Positions 8,867 to 18,338 are shown, counted from the first letter of the stretch. The stretch is DNA of 64,000 nt from Crocinitomicaceae bacterium (GCA_017983465.1 JAGOBK010000001.1:558001-622000); one strand, 5' to 3'. Notes: generated by a model from the sequence alone, not told the origin. A program made the numbers and translations.

Positions 8867-10582
8867 ATGGAAAATAATGCACAAAAAGGACATCCAACAG
8901 GACTTTGGTACTTGTTCGGAACAGAAATGTGGGAGCGCTTTGGCTACTACTTGATGCTTGGGATTTTCTCCCTTTATATGATTGATGGATGGAACAATGG
9001 CGGAATGGGATTCGATGCCGGGAAAAAATCTGACATCTACGGAACGTATTTAGGATTAGTGTATTTAACTCCGTTTATTGGTGGACTTTTAGCCGATCGT
9101 ATTTTAGGATACCGTCGTTCCATCATCATGGGTGGACTCATGATGTCTGCTGGATATTTCTGTTTATCGATTCACAACGAAACGTCGTTTTACGTTGCCT
9201 TGATGTTGATCATCCTTGGAAATGGATTCTTTAAACCAAACATCTCTACCCTAGTTGGAAATCTGTACAGTGCAGATGATATGAAGGATAAAAAAGATGC
9301 TGGATACAACATTTTCTACATGGGAATTAACATCGGAGCATTCATCTGTAACTTCGTTGCAGCATACATGCGCATCAACTACGGTTGGGGACATGCGTTC
9401 GCAGCAGCAGGAGTTGGAATGTTAATTGGTGTCGCTATTTTCATTTTGGGAACGAAGCACATCAAACATGTCGATGTTGTTAAACCAGTACAAGAAGGAG
9501 ACATGTCGACTGTACGTATTTTCTCTATGACGGTTCTACCAATGTTCGTTTTTGGTATTCTTGGATACATGCTCCCAGGAAACTTCCTTGGTTCAGATAC
9601 AAATGATGCCTTCATTATTGGATGTTTACCTGTCATTGCCTTCTTTATTTATTTAGCATTCAAATCCGAAGCGAAAGAAAGCCGTGCCATTAAAGCATTA
9701 CTTGCAGTATTTGCGTGTGTGATTTTGTTCTTTGCGATTTTCCACCAAAATGGAGATGCATTAACCGTTTGGGCAGAAGACCACACGAACCGTGAAATGT
9801 CTGAAGGCGTAGCAAACGTTGCAGGAAGTGTTGGAATGGCTCAAGTTGTAGTAAACAACGACATCGTTTCATCTTCTGACAGTGAATTTAAAGCAACGAT
9901 TGATTCCATGAGAAAAGTGGAAGAAGGGATGCCGAAAGTAACAAAAGCAGAATTGAAAGCGAAAGCAGATTTCTCTGGTGAAATTTCTCAATTGGAAAGC
10001 TCTCGCAAGTACTTTGCTACTTTACCGAAGGATGAAGTTCCTGCGAAAGGTGAAGATATGAAATTGTATTCTACAGAGTTGTATCAGTCTATTAATCCAT
10101 TCTGGGTGGTGACATTAACACCAGTTATTGTTGGATTCTTTGGTTGGATGCGTCGCCGCAAAAGAGAACCAAGTACACCGACAAAAATCGCGATTGGATT
10201 AGTGATTACGGCATTATCAGCATTGGTTATGGTTGGAGCAGTATTCGCAACTAATGGCATGTCTGCAAAAGCAGGATCAATTTGGTTAATTGCTTCTTAC
10301 GGTGTCATTACGATTGGTGAACTTTGCTTATCACCGATGGGACTTTCACTCGTTTCTAAGTTATCTCCACCGCGTATTACCGCGTTGATGATGGGTGGAT
10401 TCTTCCTAGCGATCTCGGTTGGAAATAAATTATCTGGAATGTTGTCTAGTTTATGGGAAACGATTCCAGAGAAACAAAACTTCTTCTATTTGAACTTTGG
10501 ATTGGTAATGGCGGCTGCTGTTATTCTCTTCTTGATGCTTCGCTGGTTAAACGGCGTAATGCGTGAAAACAACGTTCAATAA
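8867..10582 (+). CDS. Proton-dependent oligopeptide transporter (POT/PTR2), long form
   Basis: This 571-residue MFS protein carries the POT proton-coupling motif ExxER in GTEMWERFGYY (about residues 18-28) and the PTR2 signature FYMGINIGAF. The N-terminal six-helix bundle is followed by a large, partly charged insertion (residues about 290-405, including SSDSEFKATIDSMRKVEEG) before the C-terminal bundle. POT carriers import di- and tripeptides with protons. It is followed by a terminator and then a second, shorter POT gene, so the two are tandem paralogues of different design. Confidence 0.93.
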   Translation: MENNAQKGHPTGLWYLFGTEMWERFGYYLMLGIFSLYMIDGWNNGGMGFDAGKKSDIYGTYLGLVYLTPFIGGLLADRILGYRRSIIMGGLMMSAGYFCLSIHNETSFYVALMLIILGNGFFKPNISTLVGNLYSADDMKDKKDAGYNIFYMGINIGAFICNFVAAYMRINYGWGHAFAAAGVGMLIGVAIFILGTKHIKHVDVVKPVQEGDMSTVRIFSMTVLPMFVFGILGYMLPGNFLGSDTNDAFIIGCLPVIAFFIYLAFKSEAKESRAIKALLAVFACVILFFAIFHQNGDALTVWAEDHTNREMSEGVANVAGSVGMAQVVVNNDIVSSSDSEFKATIDSMRKVEEGMPKVTKAELKAKADFSGEISQLESSRKYFATLPKDEVPAKGEDMKLYSTELYQSINPFWVVTLTPVIVGFFGWMRRRKREPSTPTKIAIGLVITALSALVMVGAVFATNGMSAKAGSIWLIASYGVITIGELCLSPMGLSLVSKLSPPRITALMMGGFFLAISVGNKLSGMLSSLWETIPEKQNFFYLNFGLVMAAAVILFLMLRWLNGVMRENNVQ

Positions 10583-10591
10583 AATTATTTT

Positions 10592-10615
10592 AAAGCCTCT
10601 GATTTCAGAGGCTTT
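10592..10615 (+). terminator. Terminator between the two POT genes
   Basis: AAAGCCTCTG and CAGAGGCTTT form a perfect 10-bp stem with a 4-nt loop, followed by TTATTTT. It separates the two transporter transcripts at least partly. Confidence 0.85.
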
Positions 10616-10638
10616 TTATTTTAATACCTAATTTAAAG

Positions 10639-12111
10639 ATGCAAACACTCGAACAAATTCAAAGCTTTGAAGGAAAATACCCAAAACAGATTTGGAGTCT
10701 TTTCTTTACCGAAATGTGGGAACGTTTCTGCTTTTATGGAAACCGTGGCATGTTGGTCGTATTCATGACAAACATTCTATTCTTTTCAGATCAAGAAGCC
10801 AATTTAAAATATGGTGCGATTCAAGCATTCGTATACGCATTCACCTTTATAGGTGGACTCTTCGCAGACAAAATCCTTGGTTTTCAAAAATCGCTTCTTT
10901 GGGGCGGAATTTTAATGATTTTAGGGAGTTTAATCCTCGGATTAGATGCCAAAGCAAATTTCTTTTACGGGATTTGTTTAATCATCATTGGAACAGGATT
11001 CTTCAAACCAAACATTTCCACGATGGTTGGAGAATTGTACCGCGCTGGAGATACACGTCGCGATGCAGGATTTAGCTTATTCTACGCTGGTATCAACCTT
11101 GGTGCTTTATTCGGTGGTGGACTTTGTGTGTACGTTGGGAAAACGTATTCATGGAACATGGCGTTTGCGCTTTCTGGAATCTTCATGTTGGTTGGACTGA
11201 TTAATTTCTTGTTGACTCGCAAAAACCTTGGTCCAATTGGACAAGCACCAGTAACAACGGATGAGAAAACAGCGAAAAGAAATCAATACTTAGTGTACGG
11301 TGGATCAATTATCTCCATTCCATTTATTTATGCGATGATTACGAATACAGCCTACACGGACATCTTCATGTACATCATCGGTCCTGCAACCCTACTCTAT
11401 TTGATCTATGAAATGAGCAAATTGAATTGGGAACAAAATAGAAAATTAGTAGGAGCGATGATTTTCATTTTCCTATCGATTATCTTCTGGTCCTTCTTTG
11501 AACAAAGTGGTGGATCTTTAAGCTTGTACGCAGAGAAATTAATTTCCAAGGACATGCTCGGACTTCAATTCGATCCCAATGTAGTGAATAACTCAGCAAA
11601 TTCACTTTTCGTGATTATCCTAAGTGTCTTTATTGGTTTAATGTGGATTTGGTTGGCGAAGATAAAAATGGAGCCGAATTACTTCATGAAATTTGGATTA
11701 GCCTTCATTTTCCTAAGTGTTTCCTTCTACATGTTTTACTACACGCGCTTCTTGTTAGATAATGCTGGACTTGCTTCCCTTGGATTGTTCACCTTTGCCT
11801 ACTTGGTGATTTCGGTTGGAGAATTGTTTTTATCGCCCATTGGTTTATCCTTGATGACAAAATTATCTCCGAAACATTTATGGGGTGTGATGATGGGAAT
11901 GTGGTTCTTGGCATCCGCTTATGGACAATATGTAGCAGGGATTTTAGGCGCAGGAATGGCTAGCCCGAAAAAAGACGCGAGTCCGATGGAGCGTATGGTT
12001 GCCTATACCGATGGTTACCAGCAATTGGCGCTTTATGCCTTGATTACCGGAGCAGTGGTCATCGTTGCTTCTGTCTTCTTGAATAAATTGATTGCAGATC
12101 GCGCTGAATAA
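10639..12111 (+). CDS. Proton-dependent oligopeptide transporter (POT/PTR2), short form
   Basis: This 490-residue MFS protein has ExxER in FTEMWERFCFYGNRGM and the PTR2 signature FYAGINLGALFGGG. It lacks most of the long central insertion of its upstream neighbour; only a short loop (SLSLYAEKLISKDMLGLQ) lies at the matching site. The probable substrates are small peptides. Its 3' end reads into a hairpin that lies inside the 3' coding end of the convergent gene. Confidence 0.92.
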   Translation: MQTLEQIQSFEGKYPKQIWSLFFTEMWERFCFYGNRGMLVVFMTNILFFSDQEANLKYGAIQAFVYAFTFIGGLFADKILGFQKSLLWGGILMILGSLILGLDAKANFFYGICLIIIGTGFFKPNISTMVGELYRAGDTRRDAGFSLFYAGINLGALFGGGLCVYVGKTYSWNMAFALSGIFMLVGLINFLLTRKNLGPIGQAPVTTDEKTAKRNQYLVYGGSIISIPFIYAMITNTAYTDIFMYIIGPATLLYLIYEMSKLNWEQNRKLVGAMIFIFLSIIFWSFFEQSGGSLSLYAEKLISKDMLGLQFDPNVVNNSANSLFVIILSVFIGLMWIWLAKIKMEPNYFMKFGLAFIFLSVSFYMFYYTRFLLDNAGLASLGLFTFAYLVISVGELFLSPIGLSLMTKLSPKHLWGVMMGMWFLASAYGQYVAGILGAGMASPKKDASPMERMVAYTDGYQQLALYALITGAVVIVASVFLNKLIADRAE

Positions 12112-12133
12112 GCTCGACACGTTTAGAGAATAA

Positions 12134-12706
12134 TTACCCGAGGCGCTTGGTCACAAGCGCCTCTACTTTTTCGTAGAAGTGCTGCGGCTTATACGTACGC
12201 CATTCGATGTCCTCCAATTCTCCGCCCATTACAAAGTAATGATCAATGTTGATGCGTTCAAATTCGCGCACAACGTGGTCATGAAAGTTCACCATGGCAA
12301 TCCAACCTTCTTCGACATCGTCGAACCATTCTTCGTAGTAACAATCGTCTGAATAATGGAAATTCAGTACGTTTTCTCCAATGAGAATGAACTGATTGAT
12401 ACCTTGGTCGATCAACACGTCGATGATGTCGCGCTTCAAGATCATGATGTCGTTTTCAATGGCATCGTTCCATTCACCAATTATTTCAATAATCGCATAG
12501 GCCGCATCATAGTCGACCATCAGGATTTTAATAAACAAGGTTGGTGAACCAATGGAATCCCATTGCGGATGAATGTAGAAGTCGTAAATGCTATTCGTGA
12601 ACTCGAATTCACTGTACTCGCGTTCGAAAAACGGGGACAATGGATCCTCGGAAGCGACGTAGTATCCACGCCAGTTGAAATAGGGTTCGACAAAATGCAT
12701 GGACAA
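12134..12706 (-). CDS. Conserved-looking acidic protein of unknown function
   Basis: This 190-residue soluble protein has no signal peptide or membrane segment. It is very rich in acidic and aromatic residues (YYEEWFDDVEEGW, GELEDIEW). The alternating hydrophobic pattern looks like a compact alpha/beta fold (LFIKILMVDYDAAYAIIEI, then DVLIDQGINQFILIG). I do not recognise the family. ATG codons at 12706 and 12700 are both possible starts. The last eight sense codons (EALVTKRL) form a GC-rich hairpin that serves as a terminator on the opposite strand. Confidence 0.7.
   Translation of the reverse strand: MSMHFVEPYFNWRGYYVASEDPLSPFFEREYSEFEFTNSIYDFYIHPQWDSIGSPTLFIKILMVDYDAAYAIIEIIGEWNDAIENDIMILKRDIIDVLIDQGINQFILIGENVLNFHYSDDCYYEEWFDDVEEGWIAMVNFHDHVVREFERINIDHYFVMGGELEDIEWRTYKPQHFYEKVEALVTKRLG
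12140..12163 (+). terminator. Terminator for the POT operon, embedded in the convergent coding sequence
   Basis: GAGGCGCTTG (12140-12149) pairs perfectly with CAAGCGCCTC (12154-12163) over a 4-nt loop and is followed on the plus strand by TACTTTTT. The whole stem lies within codons of the minus-strand gene. Confidence 0.75.
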
Positions 12707-12807
12707 ATTTATACAGCGAAAGCGAGACTACACTGCTTTAGTCTAAAATAAGTTATAATTTCGCGTTTTTCTTTTGAAGAATTCAAACCTATCCAAAATA
12801 ACACCAC

Positions 12808-13476
12808 GTGGGAAAAGATAAACTTTTACGATTTGAAGCCCTTAAGTCATTCTCGAATGTCTATGAACCTGTTTTTAGAGAACCTTTCCCTATTCAAGGC
12901 AATTGGCGTTCAGAAGTCTTTAAAAACGACAATCCCATCATTTTAGAACTTGGTTGTGGAAAAGGAGAATACTCCGTTGGACTCGGAAGAAAATACCCGG
13001 AAAAGAATTTCATCGGCGTTGATTTAAAAGGAAACCGCATTTACATTGGTGCAAAGGATGCCTTGGAAACGAATTTAACCAATGTGGCCTTTTTACGCAC
13101 ACGCATTGACTTTATCCTCGATTACTTTGGGGAACACGAAGTGGATGAGATTTGGTTAACTTTCTCGGATCCACAACCGAATAAAGCACGTAAACGCTTG
13201 TCTTCTCCTCTCTTCATTGATCGTTACAAGAAAATATTGAAACCGGGTGGCATCGTTCACATGAAAACGGACAGCGACATCTTATTCGAATATACCTTAG
13301 AACAAATCGAGGAGAATAAATACGACTGTTTAGAATCAACCTGGGATTTGTACGCGAATCTTCCAGCGGATTTAGATCCAGATACTAGAGAGATTTTCCA
13401 CATTCAAACCTATTACGAAAAATTATTTTCCTCTCGTGGACATAAAATCAAATACTGTAAATTCAAGATTTCTTAA
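12808..13476 (+). CDS. trmB: tRNA (guanine-N7-)-methyltransferase
   Basis: This 222-residue protein starts at GTG 12808 with MGKDKLLRFEALKSF, as TrmB proteins do. It has the SAM-binding motif ILELGCGKGEYSVGLG (about residues 46-61), the second motif FIGVDLKGNRIY, and LTFSDPQPNKARKRL, the family's D-P-x-P-K/N-x-R segment. It forms m7G46 in the variable loop of tRNAs. Its stop codon directly abuts the stop of the convergent glycosyltransferase gene, with no spacer. Confidence 0.95.
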   Translation: MGKDKLLRFEALKSFSNVYEPVFREPFPIQGNWRSEVFKNDNPIILELGCGKGEYSVGLGRKYPEKNFIGVDLKGNRIYIGAKDALETNLTNVAFLRTRIDFILDYFGEHEVDEIWLTFSDPQPNKARKRLSSPLFIDRYKKILKPGGIVHMKTDSDILFEYTLEQIEENKYDCLESTWDLYANLPADLDPDTREIFHIQTYYEKLFSSRGHKIKYCKFKIS

Positions 13477-14349
13477 TCAGCGAATCTGATTGTAATTGCG
13501 GTAATTCGTATCGATCCCAATAAATTTCAACAAATCCTTCAATTTATTTTTGAGGGATTTTTTGTTGGTACTTGGGTCAACTTTGAAGGTCCAATTCAAG
13601 CGATCGATACGTGCCTGCATGATGTGCGGATGGGTTCCTTTGAATCGCGCCAATCCATTGATGTGATCTTCGTAGGGAAAAACCTCCACGTCCTCAATGT
13701 TTTTCTCTAACCATTCGTCATCGTGCCACAGTTTGTGAAAGGATGTTTGTTTCGCTTGCATCGCTCTCGGATCCTTCACCCAACCGTAATGATAAACATC
13801 CGCAGCAATTTTCGCGACGTTTAACTTTTGATTGTCATCCTTGCGGAATCCTTGTGCATCGCGGTACGAGTAAATATTGGAGGAATTGCGAATAATGCGA
13901 ATTTCATTTTTGTACCAGTTATTGGAGGCGCCAATGAAATCATAGGAACCATAAAAGTGTTGGTAGGAAAATAATAATCCATCCACTTCTTGATCATCCG
14001 CATATAATTCCATTTTTGCACGGATTTCTGCGTGATCTTTCTCATGAATGACCTCATCTCCTTGAATGTAAAACGCCCAATCGCTATCCTTTGAAATGGC
14101 CTGAAAGGCTTTATTGGTCTCATCTGCAAGAACTGCTCCATTTTCACGAAGTGTATCATCCCAGATGGTTTCAATGATTTTGATTTTCGATGGATCGATG
14201 GATTGTATCAATCCCAAGGTGTCGTCCTCTGAATTTCCGACAGCCACAATGACTTCGTCACAAAGTGGTAAAATAGATTGAATGGCCTCCACGATTGGAT
14301 AGTCCAACTTGATGGCGTTTCGAATAAACGTAAATCCAGAGACCTTCAC
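13477..14349 (-). CDS. Family 2 glycosyltransferase
   Basis: This 290-residue protein reads from a GTG at 14349. It begins MKVSGFTFIRNAIKLDYPI, typical of GT2-like enzymes, followed by CDEVIVAVGNSEDDTLGLI, the nucleotide-binding strand with an acidic pair. YIQGDEVIHEKD sits where the metal-binding acidic motif is expected. The C-terminal part is rich in aromatics and histidines. The sugar donor and acceptor are unknown. It lies 2 bp downstream of gatC and probably shares its transcript. Confidence 0.8.
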   Translation of the reverse strand: MKVSGFTFIRNAIKLDYPIVEAIQSILPLCDEVIVAVGNSEDDTLGLIQSIDPSKIKIIETIWDDTLRENGAVLADETNKAFQAISKDSDWAFYIQGDEVIHEKDHAEIRAKMELYADDQEVDGLLFSYQHFYGSYDFIGASNNWYKNEIRIIRNSSNIYSYRDAQGFRKDDNQKLNVAKIAADVYHYGWVKDPRAMQAKQTSFHKLWHDDEWLEKNIEDVEVFPYEDHINGLARFKGTHPHIMQARIDRLNWTFKVDPSTNKKSLKNKLKDLLKFIGIDTNYRNYNQIR

Positions 14350-14351
14350 GT

Positions 14352-14642
14352 TTATTTATCCAATACTTTTGGAATACGGAAATAGTCTGAATCCTTTTTC
14401 GGAGCATTCTTCAATGCTTCATCATGAGTTACGGTGATTTTAGGCTCATCCTCACGAAGTCTATTGATTTCTTCGGACATAAAAATCAATGGCTCCACAT
14501 TTTCTGTGTCAATTTCGGACAATTTATCTACGAATTCAATCATGCGTTCCATGTCCTTTTGAATAGAAACTTTATCCTCTCCTTTAAACTCCAATCGAGC
14601 AAGGTGTGCAATGTGATCAATTAATTCTTCCGTGATTTTCAT
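14352..14642 (-). CDS. gatC: Asp-tRNA(Asn)/Glu-tRNA(Gln) amidotransferase subunit C
   Basis: This 96-residue protein matches GatC in length and pattern: TEELIDHIAHLARLEF at the N-terminus, MIEFVDKLSEIDTENVEPL in the middle, and LREDEP..NAPKKDSDYFRIPKVLDK at the end. GatC holds GatA and GatB together in the transamidation complex that makes Gln-tRNA and/or Asn-tRNA. gatA and gatB are not in the window. The start lies 4 nt after a TAATTTTG -7 box that itself overlaps the plsC stop codon. Confidence 0.95.
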   Translation of the reverse strand: MKITEELIDHIAHLARLEFKGEDKVSIQKDMERMIEFVDKLSEIDTENVEPLIFMSEEINRLREDEPKITVTHDEALKNAPKKDSDYFRIPKVLDK

Positions 14643-14646
14643 GTGT

Positions 14647-14654
14647 CAAAATTA
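14647..14654 (-). promoter_or_regulatory. gatC -7 box (TAATTTTG) overlapping the plsC stop codon
   Basis: TAATTTTG on the minus strand ends 4 nt before the gatC ATG. Its first three bases are the plsC TAA stop. Transcription from it would produce a leaderless gatC message. Confidence 0.5.
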
Positions 14655-15422
14655 TTTATTTTCCTCGAATAAGTGTGGATATTCACTTAAAATTGGTGCA
14701 TTAATTCGATCAAAGCAAGCCTGACGAATTTCACTGACTTCCATGCGGTTCAATTCCTCTGCAGAAAAATAGGGATGAATGTACACACGAGAAATTCCTG
14801 GTTGAGCCGGACCCAAGATATCCGTTGGGTCAGAAAAAAGCTTGTAGTTATTAGTAAAAGTCAATGGTAGTAGCGGAATCCCCATGGTTTTGGCCATTTT
14901 AAAGGCACCGTCTTTAAACGGAATCATTTTGGGACACTGATGATCCGGAATCGTTCCTTCCGGAAAAATCACTATAGACCAACCTTCTGCCACCGCTTTA
15001 TTTGCCATGGAATATGCTTGTCCAGCCTTACTTTTATTCGCACGGTAAACGGGAATATTCAAGTTTTTGAAATACGTTCCAAGAATTGGATACTTGAGAA
15101 TTTCACTTTTACCAAGAAAGACGAAGGGCGATTGAGGCAGAATCGAATGCAGGAGAAAAATATCCAAATACGAAGTGTGGTTTGCGACAATGATGTAGGG
15201 TCCTTGAGGCAAGGTCGCTTTTTCCATGACGCGAACGCCATAAAAACAAAAAATGCGCATCAACCAACTCCAAATAATGAAGAGTTTAAAGCTGATTTTT
15301 TTCCACTTGGGATTCATGATTAAAACCAAGAAGAACGGATAGAATAGCAGGGCAAAGATGCTAAACACCGTCGCAATGTAGAGCTTCCAAATCAATCCAA
15401 ACACGCCGAAAAAATTACGCAT
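14652..15422 (-). CDS. plsC: 1-acyl-sn-glycerol-3-phosphate acyltransferase (PlsC family)
   Basis: From ATG 15422 this is a 256-residue membrane-associated acyltransferase. N-terminal hydrophobic helices (FGLIWKLYIATVFSIFALLF) precede the four acyltransferase blocks: VANHTSYLD (HX4D), the GKSEILKYPILG region, FPEGT and a later proline-rich block (LLPLTFTNN). It acylates lysophosphatidic acid to phosphatidic acid. The frame extends 41 codons upstream into trpS, but a TATCTTTG box 3 nt before ATG 15422 argues for the shorter form. It diverges from trpS. Confidence 0.9.
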   Translation of the reverse strand: MRNFFGVFGLIWKLYIATVFSIFALLFYPFFLVLIMNPKWKKISFKLFIIWSWLMRIFCFYGVRVMEKATLPQGPYIIVANHTSYLDIFLLHSILPQSPFVFLGKSEILKYPILGTYFKNLNIPVYRANKSKAGQAYSMANKAVAEGWSIVIFPEGTIPDHQCPKMIPFKDGAFKMAKTMGIPLLPLTFTNNYKLFSDPTDILGPAQPGISRVYIHPYFSAEELNRMEVSEIRQACFDRINAPILSEYPHLFEENK

Positions 15423-15425
15423 AGT

Positions 15426-15433
15426 CAAAGATA
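15426..15433 (-). promoter_or_regulatory. plsC -7 box (TATCTTTG)
   Basis: A full -7 box match ending 3 nt before the plsC ATG at 15422. A transcript starting 4-5 nt downstream would begin at or within the start codon. Confidence 0.55.
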
Positions 15434-15478
15434 CGCTTTTCAACACACTTTTGAATCCTTCGATTCCGCAGAAATGAG

Positions 15479-15486
15479 TAATTTTG
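15479..15486 (+). promoter_or_regulatory. trpS -7 box (TAATTTTG)
   Basis: A full TAnnTTTG match 16 nt before the trpS ATG. The nearest upstream TTG (15451-15453) is 25 bp away, slightly beyond the usual range. Confidence 0.5.
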
Positions 15487-15502
15487 AAAAAAGAAACATC
15501 CC

Positions 15503-16471
15503 ATGGCACGCATTTTAACTGGAATTCAAAGTACAGGAACACCACACCTAGGAAATATTTTAGGCGCGATTCTTCCCGCTATTGAATTGGCTTCGAATCC
15601 ATCAAACGAAAGTTACCTGTTTATTGCCGACATGCATTCCTTGACGCAAATCAAGGATGGGGAAACACTTCGTCAAAACACCTACGCAACGGCAGCAACT
15701 TGGTTAGCATTTGGACTAGATAGCTCTAAAACAGTCTTCTATCGTCAGAGTGATGTTCCACAAGTCACAGAATTAATGTGGTACCTGTTGTGTATGTATC
15801 CGTATAACCGTTTAACCTTGGCGCATAGTTTCAAGGATAAAGCGGACCGTTTAGACGACGTAAATGGCGGACTCTTCTCCTACCCGATTTTGATGGCTGC
15901 AGATATCTTATTGTTCGATGCGGAGATTGTTCCAGTCGGAAAGGATCAAAAGCAACACATCGAAATGACACGTGACGTTGCCAATCGTTTCAATTTGGCT
16001 TATGGAGATACATTGGTACTTCCGGAAGAGCAAATCCGCGAGGACACCATGTTAATACCAGGAACGGACGGAGAAAAGATGAGTAAATCCAGAGGGAATT
16101 ACATCGATATTTTCTTACCAGAAAAGCAACTGAGAAAGCAAATCATGTCCATCGTTTCGGATAGTACTCCGCTTGAAGAACCAAAGAATCCAGATACCTG
16201 TCACACATTTGCCTTGTATCAATTACTTGCTAGCGAAGCAGAAGTACAAGCGATGCGTGAAAATTACCTACGAGGCAACTACGGATTTGGACATGCGAAA
16301 CAAGCTTTATTCGAATTGATCTTAAGTAAATTTGAAAAACAACGTATCCGTTTCGATGAATTAATGGCGAATCCATCGGAAATCGATGCAGCGCTTCAAA
16401 TCGGTGCGCAAAAAGCACAAGCCGTTGCAAGTGCCGTCTTAAAACGCGTTCGAACGAAGGTTGGTTATTGA
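15503..16471 (+). CDS. trpS: Tryptophanyl-tRNA synthetase
   Basis: This 322-residue class I synthetase has the HIGH-type motif GTPHLGNILGA (residues 11-21) and KMSKS in DGEKMSKSRGNY (about 190-201). MAADILLFDAEIVPVGKDQKQH is the standard tryptophan and ATP site segment. The length is normal for bacterial TrpRS. It charges tRNA-Trp in the cytoplasm. The 3' end overlaps the convergent TonB receptor gene by 7 bp. Confidence 0.97.
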   Translation: MARILTGIQSTGTPHLGNILGAILPAIELASNPSNESYLFIADMHSLTQIKDGETLRQNTYATAATWLAFGLDSSKTVFYRQSDVPQVTELMWYLLCMYPYNRLTLAHSFKDKADRLDDVNGGLFSYPILMAADILLFDAEIVPVGKDQKQHIEMTRDVANRFNLAYGDTLVLPEEQIREDTMLIPGTDGEKMSKSRGNYIDIFLPEKQLRKQIMSIVSDSTPLEEPKNPDTCHTFALYQLLASEAEVQAMRENYLRGNYGFGHAKQALFELILSKFEKQRIRFDELMANPSEIDAALQIGAQKAQAVASAVLKRVRTKVGY

Positions 16472-18324
16472 TTTACTTTCGTAAACGCATAATTCAATCC
16501 AACTTTAAACCATCGTCCGGGCATTTGGACAAATCCCGCCTCCACATAATTGGTATTCGTTAGATTATTTGCTTCAACAAACAGGTTGAATCCTTTTAAA
16601 TTCCCAGAAATCAACTTAAGGTCAACCAATTGGTATGCCGGATTAGAAACACGCTGAATGAATCGGTAATTCACTTGCATACTTCCAAATTTCGAAAACT
16701 GAAAACTGAATTTAGCAATCAATTGATGCTTTAAGTTCGAATAGGCGTAGCGGGACTCCACATTTTCATCAAACACATGCGTCGCTTGAATATAAGTGTA
16801 AGACAAATCAAGGAAGTTCGGTTTAAATTCTGCAGGATAAACAAAGGTTTTACGCACGGTTGCTTCCAAACCGTAAAATCGTACTTCGGCAATATTCACA
16901 GGTTTCCATTTATTAGGATTTGGCATCACACTGGAAGAATCTCTTACCCAATCGATCATGTTGTACGTTTGACGATAAAACACATTTCCTTCCAAATATA
17001 ATTTCCCATTTTTAAACCATCCTAATTCAGCTGAATTGGCATATTCCGGTTTTAAATCTGGATTTCCTATATTCGATGGATCCGCATAAAACAATTCAGT
17101 GTAAGTAGGAATTCGGTTACTTTTTGCCAGGTTTGCATACAAGCGATTTTGTTCATTCAACTGAAATGCGCACTGGATACTTGGCAAAACGCTCAATGGA
17201 ACATCCGAATATTGAAATACTAAAAGACTTGTCGTCGCGGTCCACTTTCCAGTTTTGAATATTACATCACCAAATGCGCTGGAATATTGTCTGTTACGCA
17301 ATCCCAAATTGGAACTATTCAGTGCCTCAATACGATGTTCAATACCTAGATGGTACTGCCAGTTGCTTAAAAACTTCCCATTCAATATGCTTTCCAAGCT
17401 ATAGGTTTCTGAAAAATGACGATTGGTGTAAAATCCAGGATCATTGCGCTTAAGTCTGAATTCATCGCGATTGGTACGTGTGCTCAAACGATTGACCCAC
17501 GTTGCTTTTCTAAAAAATACGTTGTAACGTAAACCGGCAAATGCATTTTGAGTGCTTTCCCATTGATCAGGGAATTTGTTGGAATAAAAACCATTCGCAC
17601 CAAATTTACGATCTGAATAGGCCAACATCACCAATAAATACTGTTTTTTTAAGGTTTTTCCTCCTTCGTAAGAAATCTGTTTATTGTCAAAATCTGAATT
17701 TGACCAATGTCCGTTTGAACGATCAAATCCCATCGATAACTTTTGATTCCAACCTTTGATGGGTGCACTCATCGTCACATTGATTCCTGCCGTTCCAAAT
17801 GACCCAGCATAAGTCTGTGCTTTGACAAAGGTTTTACCAGAGAGATTAGAAACAAAATTGACCGCTCCAGCTAGTGCACTTTGTCCAAACATATTCGTTG
17901 CTGGACCTTTCGTCACTTCTATTTGATCAATGGCATTGACCGTAAAAGGAATGTTCATCGCATGATGTCCAGTTTGCGGATCCACCATCTTGAATCCATT
18001 CACCAAAATCAAGGTCTGTTCGAAACTTCCACCGCGAATGCTAATGTCAGCTTGCATTCCATTTAAGCCGCGCTGACGAACATCTACGCCTGAAGTATAA
18101 CTTAACGCTTCACTTAAACTTCGTGAAGGTAACAAAGCCAACTTGTCTGCTTTTAGCAGTGTCATGGATTGGTTGCGTTGAAAATAATCTATTGGATTAC
18201 CTCTTCCACTAATGATAATATCATTTAAAGTCAAGATTTTAGCCGGAGGAATAATAATGTCTCTTTGAGCAAATGAGTGAAGAGATACGAAGAAGAGAAC
18301 AAGAAGTATCGCGATTTTATTCAT
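16465..18324 (-). CDS. TonB-dependent outer membrane receptor
   Basis: From ATG 18324 the protein has 619 residues with the signal peptide MNKIAILLVLFFVSLHSFAQ. A plug domain follows (LSEALSYTSGVDVRQRGLNG, then IRGGSFEQTLILVNG, IDQIEVTKGP), and then a beta-barrel ending in aromatic GRWFKVGLNYAF-type strands. It is a short, BtuB-like receptor without the N-terminal carboxypeptidase-regulatory domain or a SusD neighbour, so siderophore, cobalamin or metal uptake is more likely than glycan uptake. The ligand is unknown. A TATTTTTG box overlaps the alternative upstream start. Confidence 0.9.
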   Translation of the reverse strand: MNKIAILLVLFFVSLHSFAQRDIIIPPAKILTLNDIIISGRGNPIDYFQRNQSMTLLKADKLALLPSRSLSEALSYTSGVDVRQRGLNGMQADISIRGGSFEQTLILVNGFKMVDPQTGHHAMNIPFTVNAIDQIEVTKGPATNMFGQSALAGAVNFVSNLSGKTFVKAQTYAGSFGTAGINVTMSAPIKGWNQKLSMGFDRSNGHWSNSDFDNKQISYEGGKTLKKQYLLVMLAYSDRKFGANGFYSNKFPDQWESTQNAFAGLRYNVFFRKATWVNRLSTRTNRDEFRLKRNDPGFYTNRHFSETYSLESILNGKFLSNWQYHLGIEHRIEALNSSNLGLRNRQYSSAFGDVIFKTGKWTATTSLLVFQYSDVPLSVLPSIQCAFQLNEQNRLYANLAKSNRIPTYTELFYADPSNIGNPDLKPEYANSAELGWFKNGKLYLEGNVFYRQTYNMIDWVRDSSSVMPNPNKWKPVNIAEVRFYGLEATVRKTFVYPAEFKPNFLDLSYTYIQATHVFDENVESRYAYSNLKHQLIAKFSFQFSKFGSMQVNYRFIQRVSNPAYQLVDLKLISGNLKGFNLFVEANNLTNTNYVEAGFVQMPGRWFKVGLNYAFTKVNQ

Positions 18325-18338
18325 TTCGTTTTTTTCTG

